Assembly (NCBI GenBank): GCA_007922225.1
Contig: ML680086.1
Span: forward strand, 7,014,065 to 7,078,064
DNA length: 64,000 nt
Reading direction: 5' to 3'
DNA from: Emydura subglobosa
Lineage: Eukaryota; Chordata; Testudines; Chelidae
Shown here: positions 1-10,122 of the stretch, one piece after another
Layout: every line of letters begins with the position of its first letter
How positions within the stretch are numbered: the stretch's first letter is position 1
Translations under genes and position numbers: made by a program
Notes under the pieces: generated by a model
What the model saw: the letters and a program-made list of their open reading frames with translations, nothing else
Database searches by the model: none
What the model was told of the DNA's origin: nothing

Positions 1-215
1 GCAGGCTTGGCTCCGCTGGGCCCCCCGCACTTACCCGCCGCACAGTACCCGCCTCTCCTGCTCCAGCCCCACAGCCTGGCGCCAGCTCGGACGGGGCGGC
101 CTCATGCCCTGGCCTGGGGAGAGGGGCCCAGGCCAGCCCTTCACAATGCGGAGGCTCCTGTGCCCCCTGCCTCATGCACTTCGTGAAGGGCCAGCCCAGT
201 GACCCTGCCCCAGGC
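1..215 (-). mobile_element. GC-rich fragment related to the hAT element at 50.7 kb, cut by the window edge
   Basis: Read on the plus strand, this segment is colinear with the reverse complement of the interior of the element at 50741-51654. Shared words in the same order include a cacttacccRccRc word, a long gctccagccccacagcc word, a cggcct(c/t)at word and a (g)cccttcac word followed by ggaggctcc. It therefore appears to be an inverted, diverged copy that runs off the left edge. No terminal repeat is visible here, so the right boundary is approximate. Confidence 0.55.
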
Positions 216-2595
216 CAGTGCCCGGGGGCTTAGCCGCCCCCGCTTCCCCCTTGGTACGCCACTGCTGGGGACTCACCAGCGTATTCCAGAGACTGAAACG
301 TCTGGTTCGATTGGCTCCTTGTCAACCGGCAGCTCTGCTCCCAACAGCTGCATACGGAGCAGGCAAAGGAGGGGCGGGAGCAGCTACCGGGCCACCCCCA
401 GCTGGAGCAGGGACAGAAGACACTGGACACTATATAGAACAGAGTAACTGCCTGGCTGTGTGAGCACTGGGGCTATTCCATGCAGCATCCAGTCCAACAG
501 CGGCCAGGCTCCCAAAAGCCCTGGGTTTCACAGGACTTCCCCGCTTTGACCCATAGCCCAGTTGAAACAGCTTCTGTCCTGCGGGGCTGGCTGGGCTCGG
601 CTCCCTGCACTAGGCATTGCGACCTGACCCCTTCCACACAGTGTTGCACGCAAATTTGGCCTGGCCAGCCCCACATGCCAGGAGCTGTAGAAGCCATCAT
701 TACAGGATGCATATGGGGCAGGCTCGCTCTGCAATTCCCTCCCTCTAGGCCTCCCACCACCTGGGGCAGCACCCAACCCCCCACATCCAGATGTCCCCCC
801 TCCGCCATGGACAGGATTTGTCCCACTTTAGCCACTTGAAAAGTTGGGAGGTATGCAATGGTGCAATTGTCTGGTCGACAGTGTTGTCTGTGCAGTGATC
901 TTCCCAGATAACAATCCGTATTCAGCTGGACCGTGAGTCCCAGTGATTTAAAGCTGAGACTCTTTACAAGAACGCTGCATTTAGCACAAAATAACCATTA
1001 AATAAAAGCCAGAAAGTTAGAGTTCAAGTTAAACTAACAAGAAACCAGATGTTTGACCCAAAAAGGTTCCTGTGAAAATGCAGGATTCCCAGTCAAGGCA
1101 CCAAGATAACCTTAACTCTGCCCCCTGGAGCAAGAGCCTAGACCCTTCAGGAAATCAGACTGGAGAAGCTTTTAGGGGATCTTGAAAAGGCTCATCAGCC
1201 CACTGCAAGGCTGGTCCAATGCTGGTGAGTCACTTACGTTAGACCCAAGACTTTGTCTGCCCAGATGTTGCACCTCTTTAAAAAGCAACAAACTCATATC
1301 AGTTTCCAGCAGAATTACATTGATTTGGCTCTGATAGAAGTGGGTCCACACAGGGGTTTGCCCCAGCAGAGAAATCCCTAGACTGTGATGAGGGAGAGCA
1401 AGGAGGGAATTGCTTTACAGAACCGAAGACTGTTGGGCCTCTGCAGGGGATGGAGGAGGAGCTGACAGGCCTCCCATCCTACCTTGGTGTGAGGAGTGCT
1501 GGAGATCCTCCTCCCCATCTTCCCACAGAGCTCCTAAGTCTGCAGAAGTGGGGCTCCCTTCCTGTGGGTGTGCAGAGTGGGGGAAGGAGATGCATTTCCC
1601 CTCCTGGTCTCCCCACTCCTTCCAGTGTTTCCAGCTCTCATGCTGGTGTTTTTCTTAAAGCCCCTGCTTCTGGAGTCATGTGATAATGTGAGACTCACAG
1701 TTTCCTTTTTTTTTTTAAAAAAAAAAGAAGTTTCTAGGCCTTGTGGTTGTGGAGAAAAACTCAAAGCACAAACCAAAATGGCTTAGAAACCAGACAGCAA
1801 ATATAAGAACCCAAGTTCATATTTTTTAAAATCTCATGATTTTGAAGCCAGTTTTGTGAATTTTGAGGGTCTGATTCTCTGTTTTTAAATGCTAGGGGTT
1901 GTCAATCCAGCCTCCAGCTCTGCAAGAGATCTGGGGTGTTTCTTATTGTCTCTGTCTCTTTCTTGTTATCTCTGTCTCTGGAGGCTCCTGATTATGTTAA
2001 TATTTAATATGCTAATAACATTGAAAATTAAAGTCTTAGTAACGAAGTTTTTTCTCCTGTGACTAGAACTTGATGTCATGAGTCCAGGAGGCAAAATCTG
2101 AGCTGTTTCCTTTCTCTAATTTTGTTTCAAATAAATAAACGTAAATAAGTTAGAAACTCTTTTGGATTATGGCAACCCGTCTGTTTTTAAAGTGTCATAA
2201 ATCGAGAACCAACATCCTATTTACTTAGAAGTCAGAAGGCATAAAATGTACCTCAACCACAGATGTCACCTACTAATTTTCAGTCAGATATTCCTTCGGT
2301 TGTTGATTTTACTGGGGAAGATAAAAAATATCAAACTTACAATGGATATTCACTCACAAGTTTAGTTACGGAGCAGCCCTTTGGCTCCATAACAATAGGG
2401 GAAAGGAAGTTATTGCCGGATGCTTAAAGTCCTGTAGCATGACAGGTGACAAGCCCTGCAATTGTTTTGCCTGACTTCCTAATTATTTGCTTATATTGTA
2501 CTCAGATTGCAAACACCTAGTGTCTCTAAAGGTCTAGAGAAGCTGTTTTTTCAGCACCTTGACCAGTTGTTTCTTGAAACAGCTCATTCTGAAGC
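216..2595. other. No gene recognised; mostly unique sequence
   Basis: The first 220 bases are still GC-rich, with a tatata word near 431 but no supported transcript start. Short open frames on both strands overlap one another and have no motif or splice context. A T11/A10 homopolymer switch lies at 1706-1726. From about 1800 the sequence turns AT-rich. I see no coding, RNA or complete transposon feature here. Confidence 0.5.
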
Positions 2596-2690
2596 ACACA
2601 AGAGACCACTAATGGACAGAGGACACCAGACTAGATGGTCTGCACTGATGTGGCAAATCCAGTGTTCCCAACCCTGGAACCTGCCGATTT
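2596..2690 (+). repeat. Short LINE 3' tail fragment (CR1 type), degraded
   Basis: The words 'ggacaccagactagatgg' and a following 'tgatgtggcaa..ccagtgttc' resemble the common CR1/L3 3' tail in which 'actagatgg' precedes a short terminal stretch. It is heavily decayed and no coding part is attached. Confidence 0.3.
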
Positions 2691-4130
2691 CCTGTGGCAG
2701 AAAGTTTCCCCATCAGCTGCCTAAAGAGGCATTTCCTTTGTAGCCCTTAGTAAAGTGCTGCTTTTGAGCTTCACTCGCAGCCCCTTATTTCTTGTCCAGA
2801 TTAGTCAGAGTCAAGCTGTCCTTCCTTCCAACCACTCAGTGGAGCCCAAAAGAGCTTCATGGAAGACACGGGCCCTTCCTCCTGCTATCCACATGCAACA
2901 AGTCTCCCTGTTTGGCTGGCCAGCGAACCCCAGAATTGGCAACCCCAGGCCAGTTCAAAAAGCATGAGTCAGATCCTAAAAAGTCACATGATTCTCCTAA
3001 AGATCACGAGATTCTTAGAAAAGATTAAATGATGATTTTTAGTCTACATGATATTTGATCGCCCGCTGCCTACTCCCAGCATGTGTCTGACTAACGTAGT
3101 ACTGCTTTTGCGTATTTATTGAAAGTCAGAGGATTTTGCCTCCTGCTGCAGGAGCTCTTATAATACAGCACAGAGCACTTACCTTTACGCAATTACGGAG
3201 CAAGTACTATTTCCTAACTCTTGCCCTGCCGGGCCATGGCAGTCACTTGTTCCCATAGCTGCCAACGTTTGTGCAGTTCCATGCAACACGTTTTGCCCCA
3301 GTGTGGAAGTCACTAGTCTCCCCTAAATGACAGACACTGTTTGTGGGGGGGGGGAGGAGGGAACCACACGAGGAACATTAAAGACTCGCTCACTGATGAG
3401 GAACATCATGCAAGGAGCTGCACAAAACTTTACTCCCCACCAAAAGTCAACAAATGCCACAGACCTTTTCTAGCCCTACCATTGCCTCATACCCTGTTGC
3501 TTCTCTCCAGCAGGGAGCCCTCACTCAGGACTGGGGGATGCAGAGGAAGACGATGGAATCTGAACTCTGCTTTGCTCCTGGTCAGAAGGAAGGAAAACCC
3601 TGGGGGAAACGAGGAGGAGGTGCTGGTGGAAACTGAGCAATCAGGGCAGCCGTGAGCCAAGCAGCTGCCGGGGAGGCAGTGTAGAGCCCTGGCCCAGGAG
3701 GTGTACTGAAGTGGCTCCCCAAAACTATGTGCACCCCAGGGCAGTGGAAAGAGGTGGGGGTTGGAGGGCTGAGCTAGGGCAGGGGGTGAGGTGGGAAGGG
3801 GCAGAAAAGCTTCCCTGACAGCGGGAGCCACAGGCGAGGTGACTCCCGCTGACAGCCTTTTCTACGTAAAATTAAGCCTCACTCGTGATCAGGGAACAGC
3901 ACTCTCAAGTATCAGGATTTTTTTTTTTTCCCAGCCAGGGCTGAAATTCATGAGAGTTAGCAAGTCCAGAACCCACAGCCCGAGACCTCACAGCAACAAC
4001 CTCTCCAGCCACGGGTGCAGCAGGATGTGCTGCATCAGAGACCCTGGAGAGAAAAATCCAGTGAAATCACCCATGGAGAGCATCATTGTTTTGCCAGCAG
4101 AACATACTTACCAGAACAGAACTAACTAGA
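2691..4130. other. No gene recognised
   Basis: Unique-looking sequence. It holds a G-run near 3342-3356 and a T-run near 3918-3929. The opposing 104-114 residue frames at 3341-3831 overlap on both strands, start without any signal and have no recognisable domain, so I treat them as chance frames. Confidence 0.45.
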
Positions 4131-4137
4131 TAGTTGG

Positions 4138-5780
4138 TGTTATCTCGGGTATAATGTTACCTGGCAGCTCTGTGTTCTTGAGGAACCAGGGTGCAAAACC
4201 CTGACTCTCTCTCTGGCTCACCTGAATATGGGGGGGGCCCCCCCCCGGATGCTTGAACCAGAAACCAAAAGCATTTCAGTATGAACAGGCAGTGGAAAAC
4301 CCTCCCATCAAGGGTGATACAACTCCACAAGCCTCATTTACATCAAAGATGTAAAAAGGGGGCATACAGAAGCCGCATCTACATCGAAGATGGAACACGC
4401 ACTGAACTCTGGGATTGATAAGGCAGGGAACGCACTGAACTCTGGGATTGCTGAAGCTGGGAAGCACTGCATGTTGGGAAATCTCTGCTCTCAATGTAAA
4501 TGAACTAACACCTGTGCACATCCAGCTCCACAGTTATTAAACCATTCTAGTTATTGATATGCAAAACACTGTATCCTGGTTGCATTGGGAGCTCTCTCTC
4601 AAGGGAAAATGCCCTTCCAGGAATGATCAGCTCCTTTTGTCCAGACATTGTTTATCCATAAACAAACCTGAGGTCTACAAAAATCCCCTATCACAGTTCA
4701 AACCCCTGTTCTGATGCTTGGATCCAAATTCTGCATCAGTTCCACTGGAATCTGTCTTCTCTTCCTGACTGATCATGTTGGGGGCTCTGCCAGACTAAAA
4801 GCCCTCCAGACCCTAAGCTGACAAGCCTGTTCCCGGGAACCTCTGCGCTGCATGGAGTGGTGAGGCCGCTTCCCCCCCGCTTTCTTCCCCCAACACACTT
4901 TTTGTCTCTCTCCCTCTCTCTTTCTCTTAGTCCAGGTATAACTTTCTACTTTTGTAATCAAACCTGGGATAGCTTTCTCCAATACCCCAACTGTAATTGT
5001 GTAGTATTGTAAGCATTTGATTGTTTTTCTCTCCTTGTATGCTATTACTATTAGTATCATAAGTTTTATATACCTAGCAATAAAATAACTGTTATAATCA
5101 AGCTGGTAGCCACTTTCTCTCTCTCTTTCTCTCCAAACTGCATTTACTCCTTTGTGTTCTTGGTCCCTATCTTGCTCTGTAGTAACGCTTCTCTTACCTA
5201 AGCCAAAGATCTCTGGAGTGCCCAAAAATCCTATGGGGTTTGCTCATCAAGGGGGTTACTGCTAGAACAATTGTGGTGTAAAGGGGCATATGAAGGGAAC
5301 AGCTGAGAAGTGCTGCTCTGCCTAGCCTATGGAGTCCAGGGGCAAATAAGGGTGCGGCTTAAGGTGCTGTTTGACCCAGCCTGATGGAGTCCAGGGGCAA
5401 TTAAGGAGAGTAGCCAAAAAGGTGCTGTTTAGACCCAGCCTGCTCTATTCTGGTGCGTTGCAAAGGGGCATATAAGGGCCACTGAAAGTGTGGTGTCACC
5501 AACCTGCTGAGTTCAGGGACGCATAAGGGGTCAGCTGACAGTGCTGATAGCCCAGTCCGCTCAGACGCACTCAGTTAATCTGGAATGTGTGTATGTATCT
5601 GTGGGGGGTTTATCTGAATCTGGTGCTAGAGGAACCTAGCCCTGAAAACCTTAGGTCTTGCAGGATAGCTCCATTGGGAGAGGGCTTTTGTAGCCCTATG
5701 AACACACAAGTAACACAAGCAGTACATTAGTAGAATCACACCCCTAGAATCACACCCCCTTCCTGGAAGGTAGCCCTAAT
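4138..5780 (+). mobile_element. Possible LTR-like / retroelement-derived block
   Basis: This block has several LTR-like traits: a duplicated short word (cactgaactctgggattg, at about 4399 and 4433), pyrimidine tracts at 4895-4930 and 5115-5135, an AATAAA signal at about 5080 followed by a GT/CT-rich stretch, and a tandem array at 5280-5572. I could not find paired LTRs, a primer-binding site or any gag/pol protein, so the class is only a suggestion. The boundaries are approximate. Confidence 0.3.
5280..5572 (+). repeat. Imperfect tandem array, about five copies of a 53-70 base unit
   Basis: The units begin with 'aggggcatataagg'-like words at about 5280, 5338, 5393, 5463 and 5516. Most then carry a 'gtgctg(t)tt..acccagcctg' middle and a 'gagtcc'-like end. 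Copies differ by substitutions and small indels, so the array is old or evolves by more than slippage. It sits inside the LTR-like block. Confidence 0.7.
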
Positions 5781-6876
5781 AAATGAGCATACCCCAAGGT
5801 GAAGGGCAAATCTGGTAACAATAAGGGACCCGGTCCCAACAGACCTGCAGCATCAGGCTCCTGGTTAAGGGATAGGAAGTGTAATAATAATTCTTCTCTT
5901 TGGCATTTGTCTCTTTACACTGCTGACCTAGGTAAACAGCTCCAGGCTGCCATGTGCCTTTTTACAGCAAGCCATCAAGTCTGCCCACCTCCTGGCTGCC
6001 TTGGGTTTCCTCCCAGCCGACACACTGTCTTGGGTTAATGGGTTTACTTTGTCATGCCTAGTAGGGAATGGCCTCTGAAAGTGGGTGTTAATTTGTTATT
6101 CTAAGCCGGCAGCTGTGTGGTGGGATTGAGAGAGCAGGTGGCAGCCCAGCGGCCAAGGGCAAAGCAGGGGGAGAAGGAGGAGGGAGGGCAGGGTTTCTGT
6201 CAGAGGAGGAGGAAGTTAGTCATGAGATCACTATGTCCTGTATCGATGGATTTGGCATCCAGCGATGCCAACCCTTGGAATGATGCTAATTACATTATTC
6301 CACTGAGCGGCAGATTTTTCCTGGGACCACCATGCTCCTCTCCGTGCCCCACTGACGCTGAGTTTGATGCTTGATTTAATCACGACATTCTTTCGTCCCG
6401 TTCTCTTTCTTTAGCTTAAAAAAAGCACCCTGTGAATCCGATGCCGAGAGTTGAGAATTGCCAATTACACGCTGGAATCTGCTTGGTGAAGCCTGGAGTC
6501 CCAGACCAGCACCAGGGTGTTCCGATTGGCCCAGAAACTTGAAGAGGGGTGAGAAAATTATTTCCAAAAAGGAAAGAATGAGATGCACGTAGGAGTCCTG
6601 AATGGCAGGATGAGAGCTAGTCTGGAGAAGGGGGCGAGGAGGGGTCTATTTCTGTCATTGCCAGCTCCATGCTGTTCCATCATGATACACTTGGCAAGCT
6701 GAATAGACAGGCAGAAGAAATCTTCATTCTCTTGGGCTGCTTCCACATTAGACTTTTCTACCTCACATTTCCCAGCGGTTCTACTGCCAGCAGCTCCACG
6801 GCTAATGGAAGTGCTAGTGTGATAATGGGCCAGTCTTTTAACCTCCACATTGTTTAGCTCTGTTTAGAGTACATCC
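5781..6876. other. No gene recognised
   Basis: Unique sequence. The overlapping short frames on both strands at 6117-6857 show no domain and no splice-site support. Confidence 0.45.
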
Positions 6877-7272
6877 AAGGCTTGGTCTGCACCTAAAACA
6901 TAAGCCGACCTAGCTACTTTGCTCAGGACGGAGAGATGTAGTAAGCCAACCTAAGCCCCTAGGTCTGTTGTTGGCCTAACTATCACTTCTCGAGGGGGTG
7001 GATAATTAACAACAGTGACAGAAAAAACCTTTCTGTCACTGTAGCAAGTTTCTACACTATGGCACTACAGCAGCACAGCTGCAATGCTGTAGCTGTGCCA
7101 CTGCCACATCTGTAGCATAAACAAGTCCTAAATTAAGCAGCCATTCAATCTACAGTGGCCTCCTGTGCTTTGTCCATACTAGCTCTCCAACCATTGCTAT
7201 GGCAGGTGGACCTGCATGGCTGGTAGCCACGCTGGGAAATCTTAGGGGACAAAGCTCCTGTAGACGAGGCCT
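6877..7272. mobile_element. PIF/Harbinger-type MITE, about 395 bases
   Basis: The left end reads 'aggcttggtctgcacc' and the right end 'gtagacgaggcct', which are inverted relatives of each other and of the GGCCTTGTCTACAC ends of other MITEs in this window. The interior carries self-complementary stretches such as the 'acagaaaaaacctttctgt' hairpin near 7018. There is no coding capacity, so it is non-autonomous. Confidence 0.55.
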
Positions 7273-7384
7273 TTGGTGACTGATGTACTGAGCTGGATGA
7301 AGAGTGTAAAAGGGCTATTACAGTTAAAACATGATAATATTACAGCTAAGCGCTGGCTCAGGGTAATGGACTAAACATGAAGGA

Positions 7385-7620
7385 GGGAGGGAGCTAAGGA
7401 GGTACAGTTAGGAGCAATGGGCTGGAGTTAAGGAGAGGAAAATTTAGGTTGAATATTATGAAATGGTTCCTAGCAATGAAATGGAATAGACTGGGGGGGG
7501 GGGGGAAGCTCTCCCTGAAAGTTGTGAAAGCCCCTTTGTTTGGGTCATGGGGACAGAGTTCTCAAGATGATGGTTTAAGGAAGAATTCTGCAGGGATGGA
7601 CTATGACTGTTACTTAATAA
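7385..7620 (+). mobile_element. CR1-type LINE 3' fragment, degraded
   Basis: The order 'ggagcaatgg', 'ttaggttgaatatta', 'aatgaaatggaatag', 'ggaagctctccctg', 'gaaag' follows the CR1 3' region seen in the better copies at 16.4 kb and 54.8 kb ('ggagcaa.ggtctcaa', 'taggttgga', 'tggaa.gggtta'). A G13 run interrupts it at about 7492-7504. Only the 3' part is present. Confidence 0.5.
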
Positions 7621-7736
7621 CTCCTTTCTGTCTCTGCCTTCCTTTAGGTTTGTTCTCGCAGCAGCATCGTGACATACTTCTTTATCCAAATATGAATATT
7701 CCCTTTCTCCTGCCCGGCCCTCTGTCTGTCCTGTGT

Positions 7737-7855
7737 ATGTAGATTATAAGGTCTCTGGGGCAGCAGCTGTCTCTTGCTATGTGTCTGTGCAGTGTCTAAC
7801 ACAGATCTTGGCCAGGGCCTCTAAACATTAATGAAATATAAATAATAGCATAAAA
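7737..7855 (+). repeat. Old LINE/SINE-like 3' tail ('ggtctctggggcagcagctgtctc' family)
   Basis: The order 'gattataaggtctctggggcag', 'tgtctgtgcagtgtctaacaca', 'cttggccagggcctcta', 'aatataaataata' matches a widespread sauropsid repeat tail (consensus like 'tctttggggcagg..ctgtct..tgt.tgtacagcacctagcaca'). Further relatives lie at 17.05, 25.65, 27.2 and 45.4 kb. Confidence 0.5.
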
Positions 7856-7985
7856 TTAACCTGTGGAACTCACTGCTGCAGGTTAATGAGGAAAATAACT
7901 TAGCAAGAGTTGGGAGAGGATTTAAACTTGGATTTATATGACTAGAACAGCATCTGCTGTTCTATTACTTAGTATAAAAATGTCA
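7856..7985 (+). mobile_element. CR1/L3-like LINE 3' fragment
   Basis: 'ctgtggaactcactgctgcagg', 'taacttagcaagagttgggagaggatttaaacttggatttatatg' follows the CR1/L3 3' region ('tggaactcattgccacaggatgt..aag..tagc.ggattcaaa..ggattggacatttatatg'). It is very diverged with no open frame. Confidence 0.45.
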
Positions 7986-8084
7986 AGAACTTTCAGTGTT
8001 CAAATCCCATCCCCCCCCACCCAAAAACGAGGTGTAACACTGCACTATGGTCCCAGTGCACTGTAGGAATTTTGCTCTTAATAC

Positions 8085-8305
8085 TTGGCATTTACCAGTC
8101 TTTATACCTTCAAGGTACTTAACAAACACGAACTAAGAAACTCTCACAACATCCCTATTAGGCAACAAAATGTTACTGCCCATTTTACCAGTGAGGAAGG
8201 TCAGGATAAACTGTTCGGCGCCTTGGCCAAAGCTAGAGGCGTCACTAGCAGAGGTTGGATTTGAGCTCAGGGGGTTCGGGCACCTGGGCCAGAGCTCAGA
8301 CCACA
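8085..8305 (-). repeat. MIR-like SINE, antisense
   Basis: In antisense order it shows 'cattttaccagtgaggaaggtcagg', 'gccttggccaaagc', 'gaggttggatttgagctcagg' and 'gttcctct'. These correspond to the MIR core 'cattttacagatgaggaaactgagg', 'cttgcccaaggtcac', 'agctgggatttgaacccagg'. Confidence 0.6.
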
Positions 8306-9955
8306 CTGGTTCCTCTACCAGAACAGAAAAGAATAAAAACAAAATGCTGGTAGCTGGTGGCATTGCAGCCAGGGAGGGCAAACCAGGTCCCTCTGGCCTG
8401 AACTCCCCAAGTGCCACCCCACTAACACCCACAAACGGACCCTGCCACAGCAGAGCCTCACACCAGCTGCACCAGTACCACAGGCCCCTCCATGCCCCAC
8501 GCTACCCAGCTGCTGCAGGCTCACTGGGGGCACAGTGACGGTTGGTGGGGGGCGTGGGGAGCCAGCAGTATAAGCAAAGCCACGCACAGTGGGCAGAAGT
8601 GCAGAGGGAGACCCTGAAGGGCCCTAAAATGTTCTGGCATGGGGGAAGGGCAAAGAAGGGAGAAGAGAGTGGGCTGAGCCGGAAGGGAGCGAAGATGGAA
8701 GAAAGGAAGAGGGTCAGGCAGCACGGGAGAAGGGGACCAGGGTTGGTGTGAACAGGAGCAGAGGGCACAGGAGACAACCCAGAAAACCAGGATGAAAGGG
8801 AGGGGGCGGGGGGCTGAGGGTTGGCCAGGAGAGAGAGGAACCTCAGTGCGTCAGCCAGGACAGCTACCCCCGGGACTGGGCAGGGCAGGAGCTGGATAAA
8901 GAGGAGCCGGAGGGGGTGGGGGTGGATTCCAAAGGACAAAGGGGAACAACTCACACATTCCTTCCAGCTTTCAAATTTCAACCCTGAGCAAAACCCCTGC
9001 CCTTCCCCCACTTCCGTTTCTAGCCACCAGCTCTGTTCTCACACTAGCACCCCGCTTCCCACCCCGCGCCCAGCTCTGAACCTGCTGCACTGCCAGCCTG
9101 CACCTCCCCGCCACGGCACTGCTGCTGGAACTCCTTTGACCTATCAGCAGCTTCCCTGCTCTTTCAAGCCCTGCCCTGCCATAGCAGAGTGTGGGGATGG
9201 CAGTGTCATGGGAAACCCAGGAGCCTGTCCGGATTGATGTTCTCCTTTTGGTTTTTCACCTGTTTGCCTGAGGACAGACAGACTCCCTCAGCCCCTTGCA
9301 CGGCCAGAGGAGATGACTGACACATGTGGTGCTCTCGGCAAATGCCTGTTTCCTTACCCATTCTGGCCTCTCCCCCCTGAGAGAACATTTAACGTGCCCC
9401 TCTCACCTTTGCAGCAACAGTTCTTACTCCAGCCTGTTCCCCACAGGGAAATGGCTTTAAAGAAACATTTCAGCCAAAGCAGCAGAAAAGCCAGGCAGGT
9501 TTCTGAGAGCCGCTAAGCTCCCCCGAGGCTGTCACTTGAGGTGTTAAAGGCACACTGCCTTGTTACACTTGGCTGTTAACACGTGTTGGCTAACACCTTT
9601 TACATCCTAGCCTAGGAACAGACACCCTGTTGGCTACAACAGATCAACCCCTCACAGCAAGCTCTGCACACACTCTGGCCACAGGAGCGCCACCCTCACA
9701 GGATACCATGAATGACAACATAGCACGGATGGGTATCCAGCGTGCATTGAAATTCCTCTGTAGTGCAATCTGGTCTCCATTCTCCTTCCCTCACAATCTT
9801 CTCCTGGTCCCAGGGTCCCAGAAAGTTAATTCTATTCCCCACACCCCACAAAAAGGCTGAGAATTTCAGCAGGCTTATCTGATACAGGTGTGGAACAGCA
9901 TTGGGGAAGTACCATGACAATCTTTCATGATCAGTTTTTTTAATTAACCATAATG
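8306..9955. other. No gene recognised; purine-rich plus strand at 8540-8950
   Basis: 8540-8950 is strongly G/A-rich on the plus strand (runs of gggaag, gaggaa, ggagag), which lets a 169-codon frame stay open on the minus strand at 8502-9011. That frame is rich in P, L and S, has no known domain, and is best explained by base composition. 9540-9950 is ordinary sequence. Confidence 0.45.
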
Positions 9956-9957
9956 GG

Positions 9958-10122
9958 TCTAGCTCTTAGGTAGCACTTTTCATCAGTAGCTCTCAGAGAG
10001 CTATACAAATTTGGGCAATACCACTATCCCCAATTTACAGATGGGGAAACTGAGGCAATGACTTGCCCAAGATCACCCAGTAGTTAAGCTAAGTGCCAGG
10101 CTAAGGTCACATTGCTTCCCAA
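9958..10122 (-). repeat. MIR-like SINE, antisense
   Basis: Contains 'ggtagcacttttcatc', 'agagctatacaaat', 'caatttacagatggggaaactgaggcaatgacttgccca' and 'gatcaccca'. This is a clear antisense MIR core with its flanking 3' part. Confidence 0.75.

Noticed and set aside
4773..5225. 150-codon minus frame
   Set aside because: Spans pyrimidine tracts and an AATAAA-containing stretch of the LTR-like block, with low-complexity RERERE and KRKREGER stretches derived from the tracts.
8502..9011. 169-codon minus-strand frame
   Set aside because: Sits on a purine-skewed tract, which removes stops from the complementary strand. No motif, no splice support.
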